In this document: positions 1 through 12,642 of the stretch, in pieces | Position numbering within the stretch: position 1 is the first letter of the stretch | Layout of the letters: every line of letters starts with the position of its first letter | DNA from: Pseudomonadota bacterium | GTDB lineage: Bacteria; Pseudomonadota; Gammaproteobacteria; Xanthomonadales; Xanthomonadaceae | Direction: 5' to 3' | DNA length: 64,000 nt | Assembly: GCA_018241125.1 (NCBI GenBank) | Contig: JAFEEL010000031.1 | Span: 1 to 64,000, forward strand | Program-made: the position numbers and the translations under genes | The notes under the pieces: model-generated | The model's input: only the letters and a program-made list of their open reading frames with translations | Told to the model about the DNA's origin: nothing | The model's database searches: none

Positions 1-228
1 ACCTACATCGTGGGCGTGCGGGTTGGCATCTTGAGCGAGTATCAGGACTGCGACGATGCCCTGCTGGCCGAGGTGCTGCGGGCATGGGCGCTTGAGCGGC
101 CCGCCATGTGCGCCACCTGCGGCCCTGTCTGGCTGCCCCAGCACTGGCCCCGGCGCGTCGCCTGCTGCCCGTGGTGCGCCAGCAAGCGGGCCGGGCGACC
201 CATCCCCCGGCCACCGTTCGGGCCGTGA
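1..228 (+). CDS. C-terminal part of an unrecognised CxxC...CxxC (zinc-ribbon-like) protein, probably from an integrated element
   Basis: The reading frame is open from the left edge of the window, so only the C-terminus is visible; a GTG at position 10 is the first internal start codon. The last 40 residues contain two cysteine pairs, CATC and CCPWC, spaced like a small zinc-binding ribbon, and then a basic proline-rich end. I do not recognise the family. It lies just outside the 3' end of a tRNA-Val gene, a classic integration site, and about 160 bp before a strong hairpin. This context suggests the last gene of a prophage or genomic island, which is inference. Function unknown. Confidence 0.45.
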   Translation, partial: TYIVGVRVGILSEYQDCDDALLAEVLRAWALERPAMCATCGPVWLPQHWPRRVACCPWCASKRAGRPIPRPPFGP

Positions 229-386
229 CAATGACTCTGTTTATAACGGCACCAATTGCAGCAATGGAACTGTGTAGCGCCAAAAATGGAACAATCCGAT
301 ATCCTAAAAAAAGGCCGACGTGCGCCTGCGGGCCGGACTCCCCATATAGCCACAGAAGTACTCCACAAGATCATCGAAGCGAGGGC

Positions 387-415
387 AAAACCGGGCATTC
401 TCAGACCCCGGTTTT
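387..415. terminator. Bidirectional intrinsic terminator
   Basis: A perfect 9-bp inverted repeat, AAAACCGGG and CCCGGTTTT, encloses an 11-nt loop. The A-run on one side and T-run on the other make it look like a rho-independent terminator in both directions. It lies between the partial gene at the left edge and the 3' end of tRNA-Val. The rest of 229-467 is relatively AT-rich and shows no convincing gene. Confidence 0.6.
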
Positions 416-467
416 CCACACTCTTTCCACACTCGACGAAGGCGCATCACCTAAGTCATTGATTTTG

Positions 468-542
468 TGGTGGGCGGTACAGGTTTCGAACCTGTGACCC
501 CTACCATGTCAAGGTAGTGCTCTACCGCTGAGCTAACCGCCC
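468..542 (-). tRNA. tRNA-Val (anticodon GAC)
   Basis: Read on the minus strand, the gene starts GGGCGGTTAGCTCAGC, has an anticodon stem CTACC/GGTAG with loop TTGACAT (anticodon GAC), a T-arm with GGTTCGAAACC, and ends ACCGCCCA followed by an encoded CCA. The 7-bp acceptor stem GGGCGGT/ACCGCCC is perfect. It decodes GUC. Its 3' end faces the left edge, where the DNA is more AT-rich and has no recognisable core gene, so the tRNA may be the attachment site of an integrated element. Confidence 0.95.
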
Positions 543-657
543 AATTCAAGACAATCGCCTGTTGCCCGCAGGTGCTGACACCGGATCGTCAAGGCCGCGC
601 ATCGTAGCACGCGCAATTCGTTCGGGCCACTCGCTCGCGCCCGCGCAATCGCACCGT

Positions 658-1350
658 TTACCCTTTCCGACCGAAGAACCGTCGTTCGGCCCAGCGGATC
701 AGCCGGTTCAGCAACAGCGGCAGCACCCCGAGGGCCAGCAGTGCGGCGATCAACTGCGGCGACAGGCCGACCTGATCGACGCTCGCCAACTGCGTGCCGG
801 CGAACACATAGGCCGCTTCCAGCGGCAGCAGGCCGAGCGTGCTGACCCACCAGAAGGTGAACACGCGCATGCCGGTCAGGCCCATCAGCAGGTTCAGCAG
901 CCAGTATGGGAACACCGGCACCATGCGCAGCGCGAACAGGTAGAACGCGCCCTCTTCGCGCAGGCCTTTGTGGATCGGCGCCAGCCGCGCACCGAAGCGA
1001 CGCTCGATCGCGCCGTGAAACAGGTAGCGCGACACCAGCAGGCCGCACACCGCGCCCACCGATGCCGACACCGAGGCGATCGCCAATCCCCACCAGAACC
1101 CGAAGATGGCGCCGGCGGCAGCGGTCAGCAACCCGCCGAACGGCAGCGACAGTGCGCCGTTGACGACGTACAGCACGAAATACACCAGTGCCGTGCCGAT
1201 CGGGGAGCGCGCGCGCGCCTGCGCGATGTTGCCGGAGGTTTCGCGCAACAACTCGAACGCCGCTCGCTCGCTTTTGTGCAACCCGAAAACGATCAGCGCC
1301 ACGACCACCAGCGCCAGCACTCCCAGCAGGGCCCAAGTGCGCTTTTTCAT
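658..1350 (-). CDS. TVP38/TMEM64 (DedA-like, SNARE-associated) inner-membrane protein
   Basis: A 230-residue integral membrane protein. The start is the ATG opening MKKRTWALLGVLALVVVAL, a first transmembrane helix. The central part has the family layout: a glycine-rich stretch (LSLPFGGLLTAAAGAIFGFW), a second glycine/serine-rich segment (ASVGAVCGLLVSRYLF), then FALRMVPVFPYWLLNLLMGL, matching the conserved R-x-x-P-x-x-P-x-x-x-x-N region of TVP38/TMEM64 proteins. Relatives of this superfamily are linked to lipid scrambling and membrane homeostasis, but the role of bacterial members like this one is not settled. It lies 98 bp downstream of uvrB on the same strand. Confidence 0.85.
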   Translation of the reverse strand: MKKRTWALLGVLALVVVALIVFGLHKSERAAFELLRETSGNIAQARARSPIGTALVYFVLYVVNGALSLPFGGLLTAAAGAIFGFWWGLAIASVSASVGAVCGLLVSRYLFHGAIERRFGARLAPIHKGLREEGAFYLFALRMVPVFPYWLLNLLMGLTGMRVFTFWWVSTLGLLPLEAAYVFAGTQLASVDQVGLSPQLIAALLALGVLPLLLNRLIRWAERRFFGRKG

Positions 1351-1448
1351 CGCTGCCCCCGACGCGACGCGCGACCCGGCCGGCGGCGCGCCCGACGCCG
1401 GCACGGGCGCGGCGCAAGCGGCTGATTCATCGCGAGGCGGCGCACGGA

Positions 1449-3467
<2,019 letters not shown>

Positions 3468-3541
3468 GTCCGATCGGGATCGCGCGGGCAAACCGCCAGT
3501 ATAAGCCGCAGGGTCCAGATGAGCGCCGGCACAGCCCCACG

Positions 3542-3556
3542 GTGGGCATTGCCCAC
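3542..3556. repeat. Short GTGGGC/GCCCAC palindrome
   Basis: GTGGGC-ATT-GCCCAC is a perfect 6-bp hairpin in the spacer between divergent uvrB and the pseudopilin gene. I recall similar GGTGGGCA-type palindromes between genes in xanthomonads. Whether this one is a dispersed repeat or a chance hairpin cannot be decided from one copy. Confidence 0.35.
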
Positions 3557-3714
3557 ATCTCCCGCGCGGGCGTGGCGGGTATCGGATTTTTCCTACAAGC
3601 CATCGCGGCACGATCCGATGGGATCGGCGCCGGTGGCGCGCGATTCTGGATTGGCCAGGCAGGCCCCGCGCGACACGGACGTCGCTCCCTTTCGACCCCC
3701 ACCCGAGCCCTGCC

Positions 3715-4287
3715 ATGTACGCCATTCGCAGCGATCTGTCGCACCCCGTCCCCCACGCTTGCCGCGGCCTGAGCCTGATCGAACTGCTGATCGTGCTGGC
3801 GATCGCGATGCTGTTGTTCGGAGTGGCCCTGCCGGCGGTTTCCGGCGCGGTCGCCGCGACCCACGCCATGCAAGCGCGCAGCGCCTTGATGGCGAGCTAC
3901 CAGTTGGCCTTGACCGGAGCGGCCGTGGCGAACTCGCGCACCACCCTGTGCCCCAGCGCCGACGGGGAGTCGTGCCAACCCGGCAGCGACTGGAGCCAGG
4001 GCTGGATCGCCTTCGTGGACGCCAACGCCGACCGCCAGCGCCAGGCCGGAGAAGCGATCCTCTCCCGCCAGCCCGCGCTGTCGCACGGCGTGCACCTGCG
4101 CTCGACGCGCGGACGCACCCACATCGAGATTCAGGCCAGCGGCAGCGTCGGCGGCTCCAACGTCACTTTCACCCTGTGCGACGCGCGCGGCGCGGCACAC
4201 GCGCAGGCGCTGGTGTTGAGCAACAAGAGCATCCTGCGTCTGGACGCCGCCAATGCCGAGGCCATCGCCGAAACCTGCGCGCCCTGA
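3715..4287 (+). CDS. FimT/GspH-like type IV pseudopilin
   Basis: A 190-residue protein with a class III (prepilin-type) signal. A 17-residue leader ends CRG, followed by [20 protein letters not shown], with the expected glycine before the cleavage site and glutamate at mature position 5. The rest is a soluble domain with two cysteine pairs ([10 protein letters not shown] and the C-terminal LCDAR/ETCAP), which fits the GspH/FimT family. Minor pseudopilins prime type IV pilus assembly, and FimT homologues can bind DNA during uptake. No other pilus gene is near. comEC, also needed for DNA uptake, is elsewhere in the window. No strong ribosome-binding site precedes the ATG. Confidence 0.85.
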   Translation: MYAIRSDLSHPVPHACRGLSLIELLIVLAIAMLLFGVALPAVSGAVAATHAMQARSALMASYQLALTGAAVANSRTTLCPSADGESCQPGSDWSQGWIAFVDANADRQRQAGEAILSRQPALSHGVHLRSTRGRTHIEIQASGSVGGSNVTFTLCDARGAAHAQALVLSNKSILRLDAANAEAIAETCAP

Positions 4288-4385
4288 GTGCGCGCCCCCG
4301 CGGCGCGGCGCCGTGCGACCGGGCATCGGCGCCGTCGCCGGGCGCCGCCTCGGCCTGACCCGCAGCCTACCGCCGTCCGGCCTGC

Positions 4386-4391
4386 TAAAAT
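4386..4391 (+). promoter_or_regulatory. Candidate -10 element upstream of the FAD oxidoreductase gene
   Basis: TAAAAT stands out in the otherwise very GC-rich 4288-4466 spacer, about 75 bp before the ATG at 4467. I see no convincing -35. The rest of this spacer shows no further feature. Confidence 0.3.
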
Positions 4392-4466
4392 GCCCACTTC
4401 ATCCGCGCGCGCCGGGGGGACGCGAGGCATGTTTCGTCTGGAGCGACGCTTGGCGAGGGAGCAGGC

Positions 4467-5723
4467 ATGAGGATTGCGGTCGTTGGCGGTGGCATCTCGG
4501 GGCTGGGCGCGGCTTGGCTGATTTCGAAGGATCCCGACCATCAGGTCACGTTGTTCGAGCGCGAGGAGCGCCTCGGCGGCCACGTCGACACCCAGCGGGT
4601 GCAAGTGGGGGGCCAAGAGTACGACGTCGACATGGGCTTTTCGGCCTACACCGACGAGAACTTCCCGCTGTTCAAGCGCCTGCTCGACGAACTGCACGTG
4701 AAGAGCCAGCCGGTGCACATGGGCCTGTCGGTGCTCGACGGGCGCAGCGGCATGGAATACAACGCCAGCAGCGTCGGCAGCCTGCTGGCACGCCCACGCA
4801 ACTTGCTCGACCAGAAGTTCCTGCTGATGCTGGCCGAGATCAAGCGGTTCCACAAGGAAGCCCCGCACTTGCTCGAAGGCGAAGGTGCGGGCCCGACGCT
4901 GGGCGAGTACCTGCGCGAGCAGAAATATTCGTCGATGTTCGTCGACAACCACATCGTGCCCCTGGTCGGGGCGTTGTGGCTGGCACCGGTCGCCCACGTC
5001 ATGGCGCTGCCGGGGAAATACGTGGTGCGCTTCCTGCGCAGCCACAAGATGTTGCGCGACGGCAAGCACTTGCAGTGGCGCAGCATCGTCGGCGGGTCGG
5101 CACGCTACGTCGAGGCGATGCGCAAGGACTGGAAGGTCGCCGAGCGGCTCAACACGCCGGTGCTGCGCATCACGCGCGACGACGACGCCGTACGCATCGC
5201 CAGCAAGCATGGCGAAGAGCGCTTCGATCAGGTCATCCTCGCCTGCCACAGCGATCAAGCCCTGCGCCTGCTCGCCGATCCCAGCGAGATGGAGACGCGC
5301 TTGCTGGGGGCCATGCGTTACCAGGAAAACGAAGCGGTGCTGCATACCGACGCCCGCCTGTTGCCGCGCAAGAAGCGCGCCTGGGGCGCGTGGAACGCGT
5401 ACGTCGCACCGCAAGCTTCCGACCAATGCACGCTCAGCTACTGCATGAACATCCTGCAGAAGCTCGATTCACCCGAGCCGCTGATCGTCACCCTCAACCG
5501 TACCGCCGAGATCGATCCAGCGAAAATCCTCGCCAGAAAGTCCCTGCACCACCCCGTGTACGATCGCCAGAGCATCGACGCGCAACACCAGCGCGTGAAG
5601 ATCAACGGCCAGCGGCGCACCTGGTTCTCAGGCGCGTACTGGCGCTACGGCTTCCACGAAGACGGGTTGCGCACTGCGGTCAGCGTGGCCAAGGCCATGG
5701 ACGTGGAGTGGCATCACCACTGA
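4467..5723 (+). CDS. FAD/NAD(P)-binding amine-oxidase-type oxidoreductase (COG2907-like)
   Basis: A 418-residue flavoprotein. The N-terminus RIAVVGGGISGLGAAWLI is a Rossmann dinucleotide-binding motif, ending in the ribose-binding acidic residue of LFEREERLGGHVDT. The length and the segments GFSAYTDENFPLFKRLL and GAYWRYGFHEDGLRTAVSVA fit the predicted NAD/FAD-binding proteins that often sit beside DUF1365 and cyclopropane-fatty-acid synthase genes and are thought to act in unsaturated or cyclopropane lipid modification. Those partners are absent here: the next gene is convergent cysNC 23 bp away. The start has AGGGAG six bases upstream. The substrate is unknown. Confidence 0.8.
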   Translation: MRIAVVGGGISGLGAAWLISKDPDHQVTLFEREERLGGHVDTQRVQVGGQEYDVDMGFSAYTDENFPLFKRLLDELHVKSQPVHMGLSVLDGRSGMEYNASSVGSLLARPRNLLDQKFLLMLAEIKRFHKEAPHLLEGEGAGPTLGEYLREQKYSSMFVDNHIVPLVGALWLAPVAHVMALPGKYVVRFLRSHKMLRDGKHLQWRSIVGGSARYVEAMRKDWKVAERLNTPVLRITRDDDAVRIASKHGEERFDQVILACHSDQALRLLADPSEMETRLLGAMRYQENEAVLHTDARLLPRKKRAWGAWNAYVAPQASDQCTLSYCMNILQKLDSPEPLIVTLNRTAEIDPAKILARKSLHHPVYDRQSIDAQHQRVKINGQRRTWFSGAYWRYGFHEDGLRTAVSVAKAMDVEWHHH

Positions 5724-5746
5724 ACGTCCGCCCGGACGGTCGATCC

Positions 5747-7666
5747 TCAATGCGCAGGGCGAAGCAGCAGGCGTCCGACGACGTCGTCCACCAGCCCCTG
5801 CGCCAGCGCTTCGGCGGCGACGTCCACGTTGCGCAAATGGAACTCGGCCTGCTCCGGCGCTTCATAGGGCGAATCGATGCCGGTGAAATTGCGGATCCGG
5901 CCGGCGCGCGCCTTGGCGTACAGGCCCTTGGCGTCGCGCCGTTCACAGACTTCGATCGGCGTATCGACGAATACTTCCGCGAACTCGCCCGCGGCGAACA
6001 ACTCGCGCGCCATGCGCCGCTCGGCGCGGAACGGCGAGATGAACGACACCAGCACGATCAGCCCCGCGTCGCTCATCAGCTTCGCCACCTCGGCGACGCG
6101 GCGGATGTTCTCGACGCGATCTTCGGCGGTGAAGCCCAGGTCCTTGTTCAGGCCATGACGGACGTTGTCGCCGTCGAGGATGTAGCTGTGGTAGCCCAGC
6201 GCATGCAGGCGGCGATCGACCAGATTGGCGATCGTCGATTTGCCTGAACCCGACAGGCCGGTGAACCACAGGCACAGCGGCGCCTGTCCCTTGCCCGCAG
6301 CGCGTGCGTGGCGGTCGATCTCCAGCGCGTGCCAGTGGATGTTGGCGGCACGACGCAGGGCGAAATCGACGGTGCCGCAGGCCACGGTGGCGTTGGACTG
6401 CCGATCGATCAGGATGAACGCGCCCAGTGCCTTGTTGTTCGCGTAGGGCTCGAACGGAATCGGTTGGTCGAGATTGAGATTGCAGAATCCGACCTCGTTG
6501 AGTTCGAGCCGTTTCGCCGCCAGATGTTCCTGGGTATTGACATCCACCTTGTGCTTGATTTCGGTGACGCTCGCCGCCAGCGTGCGTGACCCGATCTTCA
6601 GCCAGTACGGGCGACCCGGCAGCAGCGGCGCATCGTTCATCCACAGCACGTGTGCGGCGAACTGATCGGCCACCTCGCAAGGCCGCTTGCCGGCGCAGAT
6701 CACGTCGCCGCGGCTGATGTCGATTTCATCGGCCAGCGTAAGGGTGATCGCCTGGCCTTCTGCGGCCTGCGGCAAGTCGCCATCGGCGGTGACGATCGCG
6801 GTGACATGCGACCGCCGACCGGACGGCAAGGCGATGACCTCCTCGCCCACCACGACCGTGCCGCTGACAATGCTGCCGGAGAAGCCACGGAAGTTCTGGT
6901 GCGGACGGTTGACCCACTGCACCGGCATGCGGAAGCCAACCGTGCTGGCATCGTGGGCGATATCCACCTGTTCGAGGTGTTCGAGCAGGGATGGGCCGTC
7001 GTACCAGGGCATGACCTGCGAGCGGCGCATCACGTTCTCGCCCTTCAGCGCCGACAACGGGATGCATTGCACCTCGGCGATGCCAAGCTGCGTGGCCAGC
7101 CGTCGATAGTCCGATTCGATCGCGGCGAACACGTCGTGCCGGTAGTCCATCAGGTCCATCTTGTTCACCGCCAGCAGCACCTTGCGGATGCCCAGCAGGG
7201 ACACGATGTAGCTGTGCCGCCGGGTCTGCGTCAGCAGGCCCTTGCGCGCATCCACCAGCACCACCGCCAGATCCGCAGTGGACGCGCCGGTGGCCATGTT
7301 GCGGGTGTACTGCTCGTGCCCGGGGCAATCGGCGACGATGAACTTGCGCTGGTCGGTGCTGAAGAAGCGGTAGGCGACATCGATGGTGATGCCCTGTTCG
7401 CGCTCGGCGGCCAGTCCATCGACCAGCAAGGCGAAGTCGATCTGCCCGTTCTGCGTACCGAAGCGCTGGCTGTCGGTCTCCAGCGCGGCCAGTTGGTCGT
7501 CGAACAACAGCTTGGAGTCGTGCAGCAGGCGCCCGATCAGGGTGCTCTTGCCGTCGTCCACGCTGCCGCAGGTGATGAAGCGCAGCAAGTCCTTGGTCTC
7601 GTGCATCCGCAGGTATTCGTGCAGATTCACGGGCACGGCGGCCGCGTTGTGCAGATTGGCTTCCAT
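5747..7666 (-). CDS. cysNC: Bifunctional sulfate adenylyltransferase subunit 1 / adenylylsulfate kinase
   Basis: A 639-residue fusion. The N-terminal GTPase part (about residues 20-440) has the P-loop [17 protein letters not shown] and NKMDL, and is the GTP-driven partner of CysD in making adenosine 5'-phosphosulfate (APS). The C-terminal part (from about residue 445) is an APS kinase with Walker [10 protein letters not shown] and [15 protein letters not shown], which makes PAPS. Its ATG overlaps the cysD stop as ATGA, so the two are probably translationally coupled. The fused form resembles NodQ/RaxQ. No sulfite-reduction genes (cysHIJ) are nearby, so PAPS could serve assimilation or sulfation. 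Confidence 0.97.
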   Translation of the reverse strand: MEANLHNAAAVPVNLHEYLRMHETKDLLRFITCGSVDDGKSTLIGRLLHDSKLLFDDQLAALETDSQRFGTQNGQIDFALLVDGLAAEREQGITIDVAYRFFSTDQRKFIVADCPGHEQYTRNMATGASTADLAVVLVDARKGLLTQTRRHSYIVSLLGIRKVLLAVNKMDLMDYRHDVFAAIESDYRRLATQLGIAEVQCIPLSALKGENVMRRSQVMPWYDGPSLLEHLEQVDIAHDASTVGFRMPVQWVNRPHQNFRGFSGSIVSGTVVVGEEVIALPSGRRSHVTAIVTADGDLPQAAEGQAITLTLADEIDISRGDVICAGKRPCEVADQFAAHVLWMNDAPLLPGRPYWLKIGSRTLAASVTEIKHKVDVNTQEHLAAKRLELNEVGFCNLNLDQPIPFEPYANNKALGAFILIDRQSNATVACGTVDFALRRAANIHWHALEIDRHARAAGKGQAPLCLWFTGLSGSGKSTIANLVDRRLHALGYHSYILDGDNVRHGLNKDLGFTAEDRVENIRRVAEVAKLMSDAGLIVLVSFISPFRAERRMARELFAAGEFAEVFVDTPIEVCERRDAKGLYAKARAGRIRNFTGIDSPYEAPEQAEFHLRNVDVAAEALAQGLVDDVVGRLLLRPAH

Positions 7667-8631
7667 CAGAAATAGCCCTCGCGCTTCTTCTTTTCCATCG
7701 ACGCCGCCTGATCGTGGTCGATCACCCGCCCCTGGCGCTCGGAGGTGCGCGCCACCAGCATTTCCGAGATCACCTGCTCGAGGGTGGTGGCGTCCGACTC
7801 CACCGCACCAGTCAGCGGATAGCAGCCCAAGGTGCGGAAGCGCACCATCTTTTGCATCGGCACCTCACCCTCGCGCAACGGCATGCGCGCGTCGTCAACC
7901 ATGATCAGCACGCCGTCGCGCTCGACTACCGGGCGCAGCGCCGACAGATACAGCGACGGCACCGGGATCTTCTCGCGGAAGATGTACAGCCACACGTCCA
8001 GCTCGGTCCAGTTGCTGATCGGGAACACGCGCACGCTCTCGCCCTTGTGGATGCGGGCGTTGTACAGGTTCCACAGCTCCGGGCGCTGGTTCTTCGGGTC
8101 CCAGCGGTGCTGAGCCGAGCGAAACGAGAACACGCGCTCCTTGGCGCGCGATTTCTCCTCGTCGCGACGTGCCCCGCCGATCGCGGCGTCGAAGCCGAAC
8201 TTGTCCAGCGCCTGCTTGAGCGCCTGGGTCTTCATGATGTCGGTATGGACCGCCGAACCATGCGTGAACGGGCCGACGCCGTCGCGCACGCCATCCGGGT
8301 TCTGGTGGACGTGCAAGGTCACCCCGGTTTCGGTCGCGCGCTGGTCACGGAAGGTGATCATCTCGCGGAACTTCCAGCCGGTATCCACGTGCAGCAGCGG
8401 TATCGGCGGCTTCGCCGGGTAAAACGCCTTGAGCAGCAGGTGCAACAGCACCGACGAATCCTTGCCGATCGAATACAGCATGACCGGATTGGAAAACTCG
8501 GCCGCGACCTCGCGCAGGATGTGGATGGCCTCGGCTTCGAGGCGGTCCAGATGCGAAAGTTGCCGCACGGACGGCAGCGCGTGCCCGGTTTGCTGATGGT
8601 GTGAAATCGACCCGCTGCTACCCGTATTCAT
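7666..8631 (-). CDS. cysD: Sulfate adenylyltransferase subunit 2
   Basis: A 321-residue PP-loop ATP pyrophosphatase-type subunit. The motif [13 protein letters not shown] at about residues 54-66 is the PP-loop, and the conserved body ([41 protein letters not shown]) covers the whole family length. With CysN it adenylates sulfate. The ATG at 8631 overlaps the manC stop (ATGA), which fixes the start and gives a serine/glutamine-rich N-terminal extension of about 25 residues before the conserved [16 protein letters not shown]. The manC-cysD-cysNC order with two overlaps indicates one transcript. Confidence 0.97.
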   Translation of the reverse strand: MNTGSSGSISHHQQTGHALPSVRQLSHLDRLEAEAIHILREVAAEFSNPVMLYSIGKDSSVLLHLLLKAFYPAKPPIPLLHVDTGWKFREMITFRDQRATETGVTLHVHQNPDGVRDGVGPFTHGSAVHTDIMKTQALKQALDKFGFDAAIGGARRDEEKSRAKERVFSFRSAQHRWDPKNQRPELWNLYNARIHKGESVRVFPISNWTELDVWLYIFREKIPVPSLYLSALRPVVERDGVLIMVDDARMPLREGEVPMQKMVRFRTLGCYPLTGAVESDATTLEQVISEMLVARTSERQGRVIDHDQAASMEKKKREGYF

Positions 8632-10046
8632 TGCCCCGCCGTCCTCCCGTAGTCGTCTTCGAAACGCACGATGTCGTCCTCGCCGAGATAATCGCCCGAT
8701 TGTACTTCGATCAATTCCAGAGTGTCGTCGCCGGCGTTCTGCAGGCGATGCCGCGCGCCGCGCGGAATGTAGGTGCTCTGGTTGGCCACCAACTCGAACA
8801 CCTCCTCGTCGCGGGTCACACGCGCACGCCCCTTGACGACGATCCAGTGCTCGGCGCGATGGCGGTGCATCTGCAACGACAAGCTGGCGCCGGGCTTGAC
8901 CGCGATACGCTTGACCTGGAAGCCCGGGCCGCGATCGATTCCATCGTAGCTGCCCCAGGGACGAAACACCTTGCGCTGCAAGGTCGCGTGCGGCCGCTCG
9001 TCGCGCTTGAGCCGCGCCACGATCTGCTTGATGTCCTGTACCCGATCCTTGTGCGCGACCAGGACGGCATCGTCGGTGTCCACCACCACCATGTCGTCCA
9101 GCCCCACCAGGGCCAGCAGTCGGCGCTCGGACCAGGCCAGGGTGTTGCGGGTGTCGATCGCCAGCACGTCCCCGCGGTGCGCATTGCCGAGCGCGTCGTG
9201 GGTGGAGACATCGGCCAGCGCCGACCACGAACCCACGTCGCTCCAGCCCACATCGATGGGCAGCACGAAGCCGCGGCCGGTTTTTTCCATCACCGCGTAG
9301 TCGATCGAGTCGGCCGGGCAGGCCGCGAAAGCCACGCGATCCAGACGCAGGAAATCGAGGTCGATGCGGGCGCCCGCCAGGGCGTCGCGGCAGCACGCCA
9401 GCATGCCGGGCGCGTGCGCGGCCAGTTCGTCCAGATAGCGTGAAGCGCGCAGCAGGAACATGCCGCTGTTCCAGAAATAATCACCTGCGGCGAGGTACGC
9501 TTGGGCGGTCTGCAGGTCGGGCTTTTCCACGAACCGCTCGATCGGCCGCACGCCCTGCCCCGGCTTCGCCTTGATGTAGCCGTAGCCGGTGACCGGCGCG
9601 TTCGGGACGATGCCGAACGTGACCAGCCCGCCGTCCTCGGCAACCGGCAATGCCGCCAGCACTGCGGCGCGAAACGCCGGTTCGTCGGCGATGACGTGGT
9701 CGGACGGCAATACCAGCAAGACCGGATCGGCGCCGTCGGCCATCGCTCGCAAGGCGGCGACCGCGATCGCCGGCGCGGTGTTGCGCCCGACCGGTTCGAG
9801 GATCAATGCCTGCGCCGTGGCGCCCACCGCCTGCAATTGCTCGGCCGCCAGAAAGCGGTGTTCTTCGTTGGCGATCACCAATGGCGCGCTCGCGCCGGGC
9901 AGATCGCGCACGCGCAACCACGTGGTCTGGAACAGCGTGCGATCGCCCACCAGCGACAGGAACTGCTTGGGACAGGCTTCGCGGGACAGCGGCCACAGAC
10001 GCGCCCCGGATCCTCCCGAGAGCAGGACGATTTTCAACTCCGACAT
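8628..10046 (-). CDS. manC: Mannose-1-phosphate guanylyltransferase / mannose-6-phosphate isomerase
   Basis: A 472-residue type II bifunctional enzyme (XanB/AlgA/ManC type). The N-terminal nucleotidyltransferase domain carries [21 protein letters not shown]-type chemistry at residues 8-28 and FVEKPD. The C-terminal 120 residues form a cupin isomerase domain with [16 protein letters not shown]. It makes mannose 6-phosphate from fructose 6-phosphate and GDP-mannose from mannose 1-phosphate, for exopolysaccharide or LPS. No phosphomannomutase gene is adjacent. The gene is divergent from amgK (127 bp apart) and overlaps cysD, an unusual pairing of GDP-mannose supply with sulfate activation. Confidence 0.95.
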   Translation of the reverse strand: MSELKIVLLSGGSGARLWPLSREACPKQFLSLVGDRTLFQTTWLRVRDLPGASAPLVIANEEHRFLAAEQLQAVGATAQALILEPVGRNTAPAIAVAALRAMADGADPVLLVLPSDHVIADEPAFRAAVLAALPVAEDGGLVTFGIVPNAPVTGYGYIKAKPGQGVRPIERFVEKPDLQTAQAYLAAGDYFWNSGMFLLRASRYLDELAAHAPGMLACCRDALAGARIDLDFLRLDRVAFAACPADSIDYAVMEKTGRGFVLPIDVGWSDVGSWSALADVSTHDALGNAHRGDVLAIDTRNTLAWSERRLLALVGLDDMVVVDTDDAVLVAHKDRVQDIKQIVARLKRDERPHATLQRKVFRPWGSYDGIDRGPGFQVKRIAVKPGASLSLQMHRHRAEHWIVVKGRARVTRDEEVFELVANQSTYIPRGARHRLQNAGDDTLELIEVQSGDYLGEDDIVRFEDDYGRTAGQ

Positions 10047-10173
10047 GGCCACACCAGATCTCGCGGGTCGCTTATGATGCCAGATCGCGGTACCCGCGAT
10101 GGCGCCGCAGGGCATGTGCAAATGCGTTGCACGGGCCGCAGCGGGCCCTCGGATCGACGATGAAGGAACCCGG

Positions 10174-11915
<1,742 letters not shown>

Positions 11916-11933
11916 TCAATCACCAGTCGGCGC

Positions 11934-12626
11934 TCACCCGGCTTCCAGCACGCCCTTCAGGAATGGCACGGTGATCCGTCGTTGCGCCGCCAGCGAGGCC
12001 CGGTCGAGGCGATCGAGCAAGGCGGTCAGCGACGCCAGATCGCGGGCGGTGTGGCGAAACAGGTAATCGAGCACCGCCGCATCCAGATCCAGTCCGCGCA
12101 CACGCGCCCGCTCGCCCAGAATCCGCCGGCGCTGTGCCTCGTCGGGTACCGACAAGCGAAACTGCGCGCACTGCGCCAGCCGCGAGCGCAGATCGGGCAA
12201 GGTCAGCGGCAGTTGTGCGGGAGGTGCATCGGCAGCGTACAGCAGCGCACCGCCGCCGGCGCGCACGCGGTTGTGCAGATCGAACAGGGCGATTTCGGCC
12301 TCGCGGTTGCCGGCGATGGCCTGCACGTCGTCCACGCACACCAAGTGCACGCCGCCCTGCCCGGCCAGTGCGGCGCTGGCGCCGGCAGCAAAGGCACGCA
12401 GCGGCAGATAAGCCACGGAACGCGCCCGTTCGCTGGCATGCGCGCACGCCGCCAGCAACAGGTGGCTGCGCCCGGCGCCTGGCCCGCCGGTGAGGACCAC
12501 GCCATCCCGCGTGCCCTCGGCCAAGTCTGCCAAGGCCGCCAGTAAACCCGGCGGCGGGTCGCGATAGCCGTCCAGCCGCTGATCGCGCGGGAACACCAAG
12601 CCCAGCGGCAGTTGTGCACCACTCAC
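11934..12626 (-). CDS. hda: DnaA regulatory inactivator Hda
   Basis: An AAA+ protein of about 230 residues related to DnaA domain III. With the beta clamp, Hda stimulates DnaA-ATP hydrolysis after replication starts. The N-terminal QLPLGL fits the clamp-binding motif of Hda. Next come Walker A GGPGAGRSHLL, Walker B VHLVCVDDVQAI, sensor regions and the C-terminal TARDLASLTALLDRLD. I favour the GTG at 12626, which has GGGA about six bases upstream and puts QLPLGL at the usual distance. A GTG at 12653, overlapping the upstream membrane-protein gene by 11 bp, is the alternative. Confidence 0.92.
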   Translation of the reverse strand: MSGAQLPLGLVFPRDQRLDGYRDPPPGLLAALADLAEGTRDGVVLTGGPGAGRSHLLLAACAHASERARSVAYLPLRAFAAGASAALAGQGGVHLVCVDDVQAIAGNREAEIALFDLHNRVRAGGGALLYAADAPPAQLPLTLPDLRSRLAQCAQFRLSVPDEAQRRRILGERARVRGLDLDAAVLDYLFRHTARDLASLTALLDRLDRASLAAQRRITVPFLKGVLEAG

Positions 12627-12642
12627 GTCGATTCCCGACGCA

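Noticed and set aside
256-462. A 68-codon plus-strand frame between the left-edge gene and tRNA-Val.
   Set aside because: It runs through the bidirectional terminator hairpin, has no convincing ribosome-binding site and resembles nothing known.
4390-4470. A 26-codon frame (MPTSSARAGGTRGMF...) whose stop overlaps the ATG of the FAD oxidoreductase gene, resembling a coupled leader peptide.
   Set aside because: It has no ribosome-binding site, its ATG overlaps the candidate -10 box, and the composition is what any frame in this GC-rich spacer would give.
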